Positions 1 to 7,633 of a stretch of DNA of 64,000 nucleotides are shown here, one piece after another. Origin of the DNA: Streptomyces sp. CB01635 (GTDB lineage: Bacteria > Actinomycetota > Actinomycetes > Streptomycetales > Streptomycetaceae); NCBI RefSeq assembly GCF_002803065.1, contig NZ_NNBL01000012.1, positions 1 to 64,000 on the forward strand. The letters run 5' to 3'. Made by a program: the position numbers and the translations under genes. The notes under the pieces are model-generated. The model was given only the letters and a program-made list of their open reading frames with translations, did not search any database and was not told where the DNA came from. The stretch's first letter is position 1. Each line of letters opens with the position of its first letter.

Positions 1-353
1 GCACATCTGAAGAAGCAGTCATACACAAACTAACGACGGATCTCCGGCGCAGGACACTAGCGACCTGAGCCGGAGGTTCGGGCCCCTGGGGGGTGTCCGG
101 CGGATCATGGCCGGGCTCGCCCCGTGGGGCGCCGTGAAGTACGTCATAGTTCCGTCGGCGGATCGTGCCGGTCTCTTCGGGGCTGTCATCGGCAACGGCC
201 CACCCCCGTAGGCGAATCCGAGGCCGTCCCGTCGACTGTCCGGGCGGTATGTCACCCTCGGCCACGACAAGGCAACTTAGGTAACCCTTTCCTGTGGCCG
301 GGGGTGCCTGGTACTGATGGTCGGGTTCTGCTCGGCTCGTCGGAAGTCTCGCC
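1..353. other. Intergenic region at the left edge, no supported gene
   Basis: No open frame here has convincing third-position GC bias or a ribosome binding site. Short frames exist on both strands, but their composition looks like shadow reading. The only element worth naming is an iron-box-like sequence at 277-295, listed separately. The region is probably the upstream region of the small gene starting at 354. Confidence 0.5.
277..295 (+). promoter_or_regulatory. Weak iron-box-like sequence
   Basis: The sequence TTAGGTAACCCTTTCCTGT matches about 12 of 19 positions of the DmdR/IdeR iron-box consensus as I remember it (TTAGGTTAGGCTAACCTAA). It lies about 60 bp before the start codon at 354. 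The match is partial and the right half is poor, so it may be coincidental. It is recorded because dmdR1 lies 6 kb away. Confidence 0.2.
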
Positions 354-605
354 ATGAATCAAGACAATTCACCCGGCCTCATACCCTTCACGATCGACCT
401 GACCTTCGAGGAGGCCCGGCGCCGTGCCGAGGTCGTGGCCGCGCTCGGCCCCGACTGGGATCCGGCGGCCGTCCTGCGGGGCGAGGACGAGGCGCACGCC
501 CTCCTCTACTCGGGCCTGGACGCCGAGCAGCAGCGCACCTACGACCTTCTGGTGGCAGCCGGTGTCCTGCCGGGGGAGGAGTCGGGCCGTGCGTCTTCCC
601 ATTGA
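354..605 (+). CDS. Small conserved Streptomyces protein (DUF6400-like)
   Basis: This gene encodes 83 residues starting at ATG 354, with GGAAG 8-12 bases upstream. It opens with NQDNSPGLIPFTIDLTFEEA and is rich in Asp, Glu and Ala. It has no membrane segment, signal peptide or cysteines, so it is likely a small soluble acidic protein. I associate this architecture with the Streptomyces family DUF6400, from memory. The last 17 bases overlap the start of the next small gene, and that gene's Shine-Dalgarno sequence lies inside this one, so the two are probably translationally coupled. The function is unknown. Confidence 0.7.
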   Translation: MNQDNSPGLIPFTIDLTFEEARRRAEVVAALGPDWDPAAVLRGEDEAHALLYSGLDAEQQRTYDLLVAAGVLPGEESGRASSH

Positions 606-828
606 TCCGCAGGCGGACATCGCCCGGCGCGCCTGGGTGGCGTGTCCCGTCTGTGACGACGCCCGCCACTGCGTGCCCTGCGCCGACCGCCGCAACTGCC
701 GCGAGCACTGGCGCTACCTGATCTCCAACCAGGGGCCGGTCCTCCACCTCCAGTGCCCGCAGTGCACCCATATGTGGTCCCTGAACACCCGGCCGGGCGT
801 GACCGGGCCCGACGGCAGAACGCTCTGA
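589..828 (+). CDS. Small cysteine-rich, probable zinc-ribbon protein
   Basis: This gene encodes 79 residues from GTG 589, with an excellent Shine-Dalgarno sequence (GGGGGAGGA, 572-580) eight bases upstream. That RBS decides the start, which lies inside the upstream gene. It contains three cysteine clusters: CPVC near residue 20, CVPC/NC around residues 29-38, and CPQC near residue 60. The motif REHWRYLISNQ lies between the second and third. The paired CxxC motifs suggest one or two zinc sites. There is no signal peptide or membrane segment. The pairing with the overlapping 354 gene looks like a conserved two-gene unit. The function is unknown. Confidence 0.65.
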   Translation: MRLPIDPQADIARRAWVACPVCDDARHCVPCADRRNCREHWRYLISNQGPVLHLQCPQCTHMWSLNTRPGVTGPDGRTL

Positions 829-985
829 CCCGCGACAGGACGGCCGGATCCTGATTCATGCAGGCGTGCTTGATTGTTTCTGTGGCCGCTGCCACTCTCT
901 GAACGTCGCACCCACGTGACCGGAGAGGGGCCGTGCCGCGCGCCGCCTCCGGGATGATCCTCCGCCGACAGCTCCGGGAGACGTC

Positions 986-1732
986 GTGAGCATTGAAAAG
1001 CCCCTGGTCCACGCCTCGCACGAGCGCGGGATCACCACCCTCAGCCTCGACTCCCCGTCCAACCGCAACGCCCTGTCCGCCGGGCTCGTCGCCGAGCTGG
1101 CGGACGCGTTCACGGCGTGCGCCAAGGACGACGCCGTACGGGCCGTCGTCCTCACCCACACCGGCAACACGTTCAGTGCCGGCGCCGACCTGAAGTCCCC
1201 GCCCCCGCCGGCGGCCCTGGTCGCGCTCCTGCGGCAGATCGTCGCGCTCGACCGGCCCGTCGTCGCGCGGATCGCCGGGCATGTGCGGGCGGGCGGGCTC
1301 GGCCTGCTCGGGGCGTGCGACATCTCGGCCGCCTCGCACGCCGCTTCGTTCGCGTTCACCGAGGTCCGCATAGGGGTCGCGCCCGCCGTCATCTCGCTGC
1401 CCCTGCTCCCGCGCACCGACCCGCGGGCCGTCGCCCGCTACTACCTGACGGGAGAGCGCTTCGACGCGGCGGAGGCGGTCCGCATCGGGCTCCTGACGGC
1501 GGCGGGCGACGACGTCGACGCGGCCCTCGCCCCCGTCCTCGACGGGCTGCGCAGGTCGTCCCCGCAGGGCCTGGCCGAGACGAAACGGCTGCTCACGGCT
1601 AAGGTGCTGGAGGCCTTCGACCGGGACGCGGCCGACCTGAGCGCGCTCTCGGCCCGGCTGTTCTCCTCCGCACAGGCAAGCGAAGGGATGACGGCCTTCC
1701 TCGAACGACGGGATCCCGCATGGGTGCTGTGA
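986..1732 (+). CDS. Enoyl-CoA hydratase/isomerase family protein
   Basis: This gene encodes 248 residues from GTG 986, with GGGAG at 976-980. It has the crotonase fold: an N-terminal NRNAL segment (27-31), the first oxyanion-hole motif SAGADLK (64-70) and the second GHVRAGGLGLLGACD-type segment near 98-112. The family acts on acyl-CoA thioesters, typically in fatty-acid or branched-acid oxidation. The segment that normally carries the second catalytic glutamate reads GVAPAVISLPL (130-140), so the exact reaction is uncertain. Its 3' end overlaps the next TetR gene by 13 bases, suggesting an operon with its own regulator. Confidence 0.85.
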   Translation: MSIEKPLVHASHERGITTLSLDSPSNRNALSAGLVAELADAFTACAKDDAVRAVVLTHTGNTFSAGADLKSPPPPAALVALLRQIVALDRPVVARIAGHVRAGGLGLLGACDISAASHAASFAFTEVRIGVAPAVISLPLLPRTDPRAVARYYLTGERFDAAEAVRIGLLTAAGDDVDAALAPVLDGLRRSSPQGLAETKRLLTAKVLEAFDRDAADLSALSARLFSSAQASEGMTAFLERRDPAWVL

Positions 1733-2322
1733 CCTCATCCGGTACGGCGGTGGAGCGCGCACCCAAACAGGACCGCAGCCGCGCCACCCGCCGACGCCTC
1801 CTCGAAGCCGCCGTGTCCTGCCTCGCCGAGCGCGGCTGGTCGGGCTCCACGGTCTCCGTCGTCGCCGAACGGGCCGGGGTCTCGCGCGGCGCCGCCCAGC
1901 ACCACTTCCCGACCCGCGAGGACCTGTTCACCGCCGCCGTCGAGTACGTCGCCGAGGAGCGCTCGACCGCGCTGCGCGGCCTGCGTCCCCGGGGCCGCAC
2001 CGAGGTCGTCGCCGCCCTCGTCGACCTGTACACGGGCCCGCTGTTCCGGGCCGCCCTGCACCTGTGGGTGGCGGCGTCGAACGAGCCGCAGCTGGGCGGC
2101 CGCGTCACCGAACTCGAGGCCCGCGTCGGCCGCGAGACCCACCGCATCGCCGTGGAACTCCTGGCCGCCGACGAGGCGCGCCCCGGCGTCCGCGAGACGG
2201 TGCAGGGGCTCCTCGACATGGCGCGCGGCCTCGGCCTCGCGAACCTCCTCACCGACGACGGGCCCCGCCGCGAGCGGGTCGTCGCGCAGTGGGCGGCGAT
2301 CCTGGACGGGGCGCTGGGGTGA
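1720..2322 (+). CDS. TetR/AcrR family transcriptional regulator
   Basis: This gene encodes 200 residues. The start ATG 1720 lies within the 3' end of the enoyl-CoA hydratase gene, so translation is coupled. An N-terminal TetR helix-turn-helix covers roughly residues 20-67 (RATRRRLLEAAVSCLAERGW, then VVAERAGVSRGAAQHHFPTR). The C-terminal two thirds is a helical ligand domain. TetR proteins usually repress adjacent genes until an acyl-CoA or similar ligand binds, and here the likely target is the hydratase operon. No CTGAC-N5-GTCAG operator is seen upstream, so it appears separate from the regulon described elsewhere in this window. Confidence 0.88.
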   Translation: MGAVTSSGTAVERAPKQDRSRATRRRLLEAAVSCLAERGWSGSTVSVVAERAGVSRGAAQHHFPTREDLFTAAVEYVAEERSTALRGLRPRGRTEVVAALVDLYTGPLFRAALHLWVAASNEPQLGGRVTELEARVGRETHRIAVELLAADEARPGVRETVQGLLDMARGLGLANLLTDDGPRRERVVAQWAAILDGALG

Positions 2323-2346
2323 CGCGGGGCGGATGACGTACGCGAA

Positions 2347-2376
2347 CGGCGCCGCACGGAAGACCGCGCGGCGCCG
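2347..2376. terminator. Bidirectional hairpin terminator
   Basis: A perfect 9-bp stem, CGGCGCCGC (2347-2355) with GCGGCGCCG (2368-2376), encloses a 12-base loop. It sits in the 76-bp gap between the convergent TetR gene (ends 2322) and citrate synthase gene (ends 2399), where a shared terminator is expected. There is no long U tract, as is common in Streptomyces. Confidence 0.6.
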
Positions 2377-2398
2377 CTCGCTGTGCCGAGGGCAGTAC

Positions 2399-3529
2399 TC
2401 AGCCCGAGATGTCCCCGTACCCCTCGATGTCGCGCGGGTCGCGGGTGCCCGGGCCGATGTAGCGGGCCGAGGGGCGGACGAGGCGGCCCGTGCGCTTCTG
2501 CTCCAGGATGTGCGCCGACCAGCCGGCCGTGCGGGCGCACGTGAACATCGACGTGAACATGTGCGCCGGGACTTCCGCGAAGTCCAGCATGATCGCCGCC
2601 CAGAACTCCACGTTCGTCGCCAGGACCCGGTCGGGCCTGCGGGCGTGCAGCTCCGCGAGGGCCGCCTTCTCCAGCGCCTCGGCGACCTCGAAGCGCGGGG
2701 CGCCCAGCTCGCGGGCCGTGCGCCGCAGCACGCGCGCGCGGGGGTCCTCGGCGCGGTAGACGCGGTGCCCGAAGCCCATGAGGCGCTCGCCCTTGTCGAG
2801 GGCACGGCGGACGTACGCGTCCGCGTCGCCGGTGCGCTCGATCTCCTCGATCATGCCGAGGACGCGGGAGGGCGCGCCGCCGTGCAGGGGGCCCGACATG
2901 GCGCCGACGGCGCCCGAGAGCGCGGCCGCGACATCGGCGCCGGTGGAGGCGATGACGCGCGCGGTGAAGGTGGAGGCGTTCATGCCGTGCTCGGCGGCGC
3001 TCGTCCAGTACGCGTCGACGGCGGCGACATGCTTCGGGTCGGGCTCGCCGCGCCAGCGCTTCATGAACCGCTCGACGACGGTGTCCGCCTTGTCGATCTC
3101 GCGCTGCGGCACCATCGGCCGGCCCTGTCCGCGGGCCGACTGGGCGACGTACGAGAGGGCCATGACGGCGGCGCGGGCGAGGTCCTCGCGGGCCTGCGCC
3201 TCGTCGATGTCGAGCAGCGGTTTCAGGCCCCACACGGGCGCGAGCATGGCGAGCGCGGACTGCACGTCGACGCGGATGTCGCCGGAGTGGACGGGGATGG
3301 GGAACGGCTCGGCGGGCGGCAGGCCCGGGTTGAAGGCCCCGTCGACGAGCAGGCCCCAGACGTTGCCGAACGAGACATGGCCGACCAGATCCTCGATGTC
3401 GACGCCCCGGTACCGGAGGGCGCCGCCCTCCTTGTCCGGTTCGGCGATCTCCGTCTCGAACGCGACGACTCCCTCGAGGCCGGGCACGAAGCCGGGGACA
3501 GGGCCGGGGTCAAGGCCGGGGTCGGACAT
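2399..3529 (-). CDS. Citrate synthase family protein (citrate synthase 2 type)
   Basis: This gene encodes 376 residues from ATG 3529, preceded by AGAGGAG six to twelve bases upstream. Frames extending further upstream lack an RBS and cross a repeat-rich promoter. The citrate synthase landmarks are present: a His near 181 (EHGMN), GPLHGGAP with the active-site His 216, and GFGHRVYR with His 255. The family condenses acetyl-CoA (or propionyl-CoA in methylcitrate synthases) with oxaloacetate. It is shorter than the main hexameric citrate synthase and resembles the second actinobacterial form. The low-complexity N terminus (DPGLDPGPVPGFVPG) is unusual. Three copies of a TGTACGAC repeat lie upstream. 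Confidence 0.88.
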   Translation of the reverse strand: MSDPGLDPGPVPGFVPGLEGVVAFETEIAEPDKEGGALRYRGVDIEDLVGHVSFGNVWGLLVDGAFNPGLPPAEPFPIPVHSGDIRVDVQSALAMLAPVWGLKPLLDIDEAQAREDLARAAVMALSYVAQSARGQGRPMVPQREIDKADTVVERFMKRWRGEPDPKHVAAVDAYWTSAAEHGMNASTFTARVIASTGADVAAALSGAVGAMSGPLHGGAPSRVLGMIEEIERTGDADAYVRRALDKGERLMGFGHRVYRAEDPRARVLRRTARELGAPRFEVAEALEKAALAELHARRPDRVLATNVEFWAAIMLDFAEVPAHMFTSMFTCARTAGWSAHILEQKRTGRLVRPSARYIGPGTRDPRDIEGYGDISG

Positions 3530-3548
3530 CAGGCGGCTCCTCTGAATG

Positions 3549-3592
3549 TGTACGACTCTGCGTCTGTACGACTCTGCATCTATCTGTACGAC
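3549..3592. repeat. 16-bp tandem repeat in the citrate synthase promoter region
   Basis: Two direct 16-bp copies of TGTACGACTCTGC(G/A)TC occupy 3549-3564 and 3565-3580. They are followed by TATC and a third truncated copy, TGTACGAC, at 3585-3592. The block lies 20-63 bp upstream of the citrate synthase start codon, where operators or activator sites are expected. No known consensus was recognised. Confidence 0.6.
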
Positions 3593-3809
3593 GGTGGACC
3601 GCGGTGGTGGCGCGGCCCCGGGGGCTCGCGGGCCGGATCGGTCACCCCGGTGATGCCCCGTTCGGCAGGCGGTCACCCAACCGAAGGGGCGGCGGGACCG
3701 ACGACGATATCCGCTGGTGCCACCCTTGGGGAGAGCTCGCGGCACTCAGTGCCACTCAGTGATGAACTCCACGCGCCCGACTGCCCCATGCGTACGGCAG
3801 GATGACCGC

Positions 3810-4502
3810 GTGAGCGACCACCACGACCACCACGACCACCACGCGCCCCCGAACCCGGCCGTCATGCGTGCGCAGTACCGCCTGCCGGGTGAGGGGCTCC
3901 TGGAGGAGGACGTCCCCGCGCGCCCGATGGAACTGTTCGAGCTCTGGTTCAACGAGGCCACGCGGGCGCGCGGCGTGCTGTACGAGCCGAACGCGATGGT
4001 GGTCTCCACGGCGGACGCGGCCGGCCGGCCGAGCTCGCGCACCGTGCTGCTCAAGGCGTACGACGACCGGGGCTTCGTCTTCTACACGAACTACGGCTCC
4101 CGCAAGGCCCGCGACCTGGCGGCGAACCACGAGATCGCGCTGCTCTTCCCCTGGCACCCGATGGCCCGCCAGGTCATCGTCTCCGGCACCGTCGCCCACA
4201 CGAGCCGCGAGGAGACGGCCGCGTACTTCCGCTCGCGTCCGCGCGGCTCCCAGCTCGGCGCGTGGGCCAGCGCCCAGTCACAGGTCCTGGCCACGCGCGC
4301 CGAACTCGACGCCGCGTACGCCGAACTCGCCGAGCGCTACCCGGAGGGCGAGAACATCCCGGTGCCCGACCACTGGGGCGGCTTCCGCGTCACCCCGCGC
4401 ACGGTCGAGTTCTGGCAGGGCCGCGAGAACCGCCTCCACGACCGGCTCCGCTACGTCCACGAGCCGTCCGGCGCCTGGCGCGTCGAACGCCTGGGCCCCT
4501 GA
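3810..4502 (+). CDS. pdxH: Pyridoxamine 5'-phosphate oxidase
   Basis: This gene encodes 230 residues from GTG 3810, with GGCAGGA seven bases upstream. The enzyme is an FMN-dependent oxidase converting pyridoxamine- or pyridoxine-5'-phosphate to pyridoxal 5'-phosphate. Family motifs are clear: RAQYRLPGEGL near the N terminus, SRTVLLKAYDDRGFVFYTNY, and the C-terminal ENRLHDRLRYV and WRVERLGP segments that bind the cofactor and substrate. The start adds a short histidine/aspartate stretch, DHHDHHDHH (residues 3-11), outside the conserved core. It is divergent from the citrate synthase gene. A second PNPOx-fold paralogue lies at 42928-43581. Confidence 0.92.
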   Translation: MSDHHDHHDHHAPPNPAVMRAQYRLPGEGLLEEDVPARPMELFELWFNEATRARGVLYEPNAMVVSTADAAGRPSSRTVLLKAYDDRGFVFYTNYGSRKARDLAANHEIALLFPWHPMARQVIVSGTVAHTSREETAAYFRSRPRGSQLGAWASAQSQVLATRAELDAAYAELAERYPEGENIPVPDHWGGFRVTPRTVEFWQGRENRLHDRLRYVHEPSGAWRVERLGP

Positions 4503-4533
4503 GCTCCGGGTCCGCCGGTACGAGGTTCCGCCG

Positions 4534-5394
4534 CTACGAGGTGAGCACGCCGTCCAGGAAGGGCTCGATCGCGGAGCGCAACGCCTCCGGCCGGTCGTAG
4601 TGCACGAGATGCCCGGCGTCCGCGATCTCCGCGTACTCGCCCCTGGGCAGGACGCGGACCATCTCCTGCGACTCGGCGCGGCCCAGCTCGCCGTCGAGGC
4701 CGCGGACGACGAGGGTGGGACAGCGGACCTGGGCCAGCTCCTCCCAGTGCGCGTCGTAGACCCACGTGGCCCGGGAGACGAGCATCTGCCGGTGGTCGAA
4801 CACGGGCCGCCAGCCGTCGGGGCTCTCCGCCATGACCTCGGCGTAGAACTCACCGCGCGAGGGCTGGGGCCGCTCCACCCACGGGTCGTCCTCGCCGAAC
4901 CACTTCCGTACGTCGCCGAGCGTGGCGAAGGGCAGGGGCCAGGCGTCGAACCAGTCCTCCCACTCCCGCTGGGACGCCGCCCCGAGCGCGGAGGCCCGCA
5001 TATCGCAGATGATCACGGCCCGTACGAGGTCCGGGCGGCGCGCGGCGAGCTGCCAGGCGGTGAGCGCGCCCATGGAGTGGCCGATGACGACGGCGGGCGC
5101 GAGGCCGAGCTGCACGAGGGCGGCCTCGGCGTCCTGGACGTACGCCTCGCGGTCGTAGGGACCCTCGGGGGGTTTCTGGCTCTGGCCGTGGCCGCGCTGG
5201 TCGAGCGCGACCGCACGATGGCGCTCCGAGAGCCAGCGGGCGGTGTTCGCCCAGTGCGAGGCGCGGCCCATGAGGCCGTGCAGTAACAGCACGCCGGGGG
5301 ACTGGTCGACCTCACCCGTCTTGGGAGGGTCGGCGAACTCCCAAGCGGCGAGGCTCACGCCGCCCGCCCCGGTCACGTCGATGCGCCGCACCAT
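4534..5394 (-). CDS. Alpha/beta hydrolase fold protein
   Basis: This gene encodes 286 residues from ATG 5394. A GTG at 5406 is an alternative start, and neither has an ideal RBS. The hydrolase fold is evident: LLLHGLMGRASHW forms the oxyanion region near residues 35-47, VVIGHSMGAL carries the nucleophile serine near residue 106, and AGHLVHYDRPE near the C terminus supplies the catalytic histidine. An aspartate in the RGLDGELG region probably completes the triad. The substrate cannot be read from the sequence; esterases, lactonases and C-C hydrolases share this pattern. The gene converges on pdxH, with a 31-bp gap. Confidence 0.85.
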   Translation of the reverse strand: MVRRIDVTGAGGVSLAAWEFADPPKTGEVDQSPGVLLLHGLMGRASHWANTARWLSERHRAVALDQRGHGQSQKPPEGPYDREAYVQDAEAALVQLGLAPAVVIGHSMGALTAWQLAARRPDLVRAVIICDMRASALGAASQREWEDWFDAWPLPFATLGDVRKWFGEDDPWVERPQPSRGEFYAEVMAESPDGWRPVFDHRQMLVSRATWVYDAHWEELAQVRCPTLVVRGLDGELGRAESQEMVRVLPRGEYAEIADAGHLVHYDRPEALRSAIEPFLDGVLTS

Positions 5395-5967
5395 AGGCCC
5401 TGGCACCCCCTTTTGGTCGCGCCTGCAGTCGCGTACCCGCGCACGCTATCGAACTCTTTTTCGAAAACGCGGTCGTTCTCGGCAATACCCCTCGTTCGAG
5501 TGACCACGCTCAAGGATTGATCGCCGTCGCCGAGGGGAGATCTTCAGCGGGAGGCGGACCGCTCGGGGAAATCGGTCCGAAGGGGATGACCCTGGGAGCT
5601 CGGGGCTCCGGGTCAGCACAGGGGAGGACAGGCCCCGGCGCCGCAAGGCGCCGGGGCCCTCTGTCTGAGTGCGCCCCGCCTGGGTGCTCCCCACCTGGGT
5701 ACGTCGGCACATCGTCCTGCCCCCTCCCCGCCCGCGCGGCCGGACCGGTGCGGACCCGAAACCGAGACGGTCAGGAGTCCTCAGGTCATATGCCTCTCGC
5801 GACAGCCTTGCACGCAAAACGTCCGCGCGCTGCGATTCCACGCAGGGAATCCTGGTTTCTGCGAGAGTTCTCAGGGAATGCGATGACGTCCCAACTGTCC
5901 CTGTGGGAACAGGAGTTGACGCGTCGGTAAGTTGCCCGGACGCCTTTTGTCGCGCCCGGCGCCCGGC
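5395..5967. other. Long intergenic region with a strong hairpin
   Basis: I see no convincing protein gene in these 573 bases; the overlapping short frames on both strands have poor composition and no RBS. The region holds a perfect 12-bp hairpin at 5631-5658 and an imperfect dyad at 5895-5912 (CTGTCCC-TGT-GGGAACAG). It also contains the promoter of the hydrolase gene. The dyad lies about 55-75 bases past the stop codon of dmdR1 and could be its terminator. Confidence 0.5.
5631..5658. terminator. Perfect GC-rich hairpin
   Basis: GGCCCCGGCGCC (5631-5642) pairs perfectly with GGCGCCGGGGCC (5647-5658) around a GCAA tetraloop, a very stable fold. No gene ends close by. It lies about 310 bases beyond the end of dmdR1 and about 240 bases before the hydrolase start, so it may end a long dmdR1 3' transcript or an unannotated transcript on the plus strand. 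Confidence 0.5.
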
Positions 5968-6660
5968 TCAGCGCTTGGCGACGAACACGTGCGAGGCGAC
6001 ATCTGCCACCAGCTCCGCAGCCTCACCGCTGCTGCCCACCAGGACCCCGCCCGGCGACGCCGTCACGCTGACCACGGAGCCCGGCTGGATGCCCGCACGC
6101 CGCAGCGTGTACATCAGCTGCGCGTCCGTCTGGATCGGCTCACCGATCCGGCGCACCACGACCGTCTTGCCGTCCGTGCCCGGGTCGAGGTCGGCGAGGG
6201 ACACCATGCCCTCGTCGAGGAACGGGTCCGCGCCGTCCTTCTCGCCCAGCTCCTCGAGCCCCGGGATCGGGTTCCCGTACGGCGACTCGGTCGGGTGCCG
6301 CAGCAGCTCGAGGACGCGGCGCTCGACCGCCTCGCTCATCACGTGCTCCCAGCGGCAGGCCTCGGCGTGCACCTGCTCCCACTCCAGGCCGATCACGTCG
6401 ACGAGCAGGCACTCGGCGAGGCGGTGCTTGCGCATGACGCGCGTGGCGAGCCGGCGGCCCTCGTCCGTCAGCTCCAGGTGGCGGTCCGTGGCGACGGCCA
6501 CCAGGCCGTCGCGCTCCATGCGGGCCACGGTCTGGCTCACCGTCGGGCCGCTCTGGTCCAGCCGCTCGGCGATCCGGGCGCGCATGGGGACCACACCTTC
6601 CTCTTCGAGCTCGAGGATGGTGCGGAGATACATCTCCGTGGTGTCGATCAGTCCGGACAT
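5968..6660 (-). CDS. dmdR1: Iron-dependent DtxR-family repressor DmdR1
   Basis: This gene encodes 230 residues from ATG 6660, with GAGGGG upstream. An N-terminal winged helix-turn-helix (about residues 5-65, RARIAERLDQSGPTVSQTV) is followed by the metal-binding and dimerisation domain (QVHAEACRWEHVMSEAVE) and a C-terminal SH3-like domain. All the metal ligands of DtxR occur at the same positions: Met10, His79, Glu83, His98, Cys102, Glu105 and His106. With Fe2+ it should bind iron boxes and repress siderophore and iron-uptake genes. The sequence and length match S. coelicolor DmdR1 as I remember it. In that species an antisense ORF, adm, was reported on the opposite strand, and long open frames exist here too. 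Confidence 0.95.
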   Translation of the reverse strand: MSGLIDTTEMYLRTILELEEEGVVPMRARIAERLDQSGPTVSQTVARMERDGLVAVATDRHLELTDEGRRLATRVMRKHRLAECLLVDVIGLEWEQVHAEACRWEHVMSEAVERRVLELLRHPTESPYGNPIPGLEELGEKDGADPFLDEGMVSLADLDPGTDGKTVVVRRIGEPIQTDAQLMYTLRRAGIQPGSVVSVTASPGGVLVGSSGEAAELVADVASHVFVAKR

Positions 6661-6673
6661 ACGTGCCCCTCGA

Positions 6674-6700
6674 TTAGCTCTGCTAGCTCACCGCTAGCTC
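6674..6700. promoter_or_regulatory. Triple TAGCTC repeat upstream of dmdR1
   Basis: Three direct TAGCTC elements (TTAGCTC 6674-6680, CTAGCTC 6683-6689, CTAGCTC 6694-6700) lie 14-40 bp before the dmdR1 start codon. They include two GCTAGC palindromes, and the centre reads CTAGCTCACCGCTAG. Part of this resembles the GCTCACC core of iron boxes, but the full 19-bp consensus is not met. It could be an autoregulatory DmdR1 site or the binding site of another regulator. Confidence 0.45.
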
Positions 6701-6863
6701 GTGCGCTGGCCCTGAACCCAATTCTGACGCATAGCGCCGACAACCGTGCCGCGCCGGGGGAACCGGGCTCCGTACGGCAGGAACGTATTGACAGGGCACT
6801 GGTCCGGACCGCAACGTGATGCGCGGCACGCGGGCAGTAAGGGACGACGAAGGGGCTCCGCCG

Positions 6864-7619
6864 ATGAGCGACAGCAAGCTGGCCGGTCAGTACCTCGACG
6901 CCGCGATCGGCCTGCTGAGGCGGGTGCGCGACGAGGAGGACCGCAACATCGCGGCCGCCGGCACGCTCATCGCCGACACGGTCGCCGAGGGCGGCCGGCT
7001 CTTCGCGTTCGGCGCGGGGCACTCCTCGCTCGCCGCGCAGGACGTCGTCTACCGCGCGGGCGGTCTCGCCCTGATGAACCTGCTCTCCGTACCGGGGGTC
7101 GTCGGCGTCGACGTCATGCCCGCCACGCTGGGCTCCGCCCTGGAACGTGTCGACGGGCTCGCGGGCGCCGTCCTCGACTCCAGCCCGGTCCGCGCGGGCG
7201 ACACCCTGGTGATCATCTCGCTGTCCGGCCGCAACTCTCTGCCCGTGGAGATGGCCATGAACGCGCGCGCACTGGGCCTGCGCGTGATCGGCGTGACGTC
7301 CGTGGCGTACGCCGAGGAGACGAAGTCCCGCCATGTGTCGGGGACGTTCCTCAAGGACCACTGCGACATCGTCCTCGACTCGAAGATCGAGGTCGGCGAC
7401 GCGGAGCTCACGTACGACACCGTCGACGCCCCCTTCGGGCCGGCCTCCACGATGGTGGCCAGCGCGCTGATGCAGGCCACCATGGCGACGGCCGCGGCCG
7501 AGCTCGCCGACCGCGGCATCCAGCCGCCGCTCCTGCGCTCCGGGAACGTGGACGGCGGCCACGAGTGGAACGGCCGCGTCTTCAGCGAGTACGGCGACCG
7601 GATCTTCTACCGGTACTGA
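6864..7619 (+). CDS. SIS-domain sugar-phosphate binding protein (UPF0309 family)
   Basis: This gene encodes 251 residues from ATG 6864, with AAGGGG upstream; an in-frame ATG at 6816 has no RBS. It is a single SIS (sugar isomerase) domain: GRLFAFGAGHSSLAAQDV near residues 45-62 and VIISLSGRNSLPVEMAM near 115-131 form the phosphosugar site. From memory it corresponds to the UPF0309 protein beside dmdR1 in S. coelicolor. Members of the family bind or isomerise phosphorylated amino sugars. It has no HTH domain, so it is not an RpiR-type regulator. It is divergent from dmdR1. Confidence 0.85.
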   Translation: MSDSKLAGQYLDAAIGLLRRVRDEEDRNIAAAGTLIADTVAEGGRLFAFGAGHSSLAAQDVVYRAGGLALMNLLSVPGVVGVDVMPATLGSALERVDGLAGAVLDSSPVRAGDTLVIISLSGRNSLPVEMAMNARALGLRVIGVTSVAYAEETKSRHVSGTFLKDHCDIVLDSKIEVGDAELTYDTVDAPFGPASTMVASALMQATMATAAAELADRGIQPPLLRSGNVDGGHEWNGRVFSEYGDRIFYRY

Positions 7620-7633
7620 CGCGTGGCGCGCGG

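Noticed and set aside
5446..5841. Minus-strand frame of 131 codons upstream of the hydrolase gene
   Set aside because: It crosses a perfect 12-bp hairpin, has no RBS and reads as Arg/Pro-rich low-complexity sequence.
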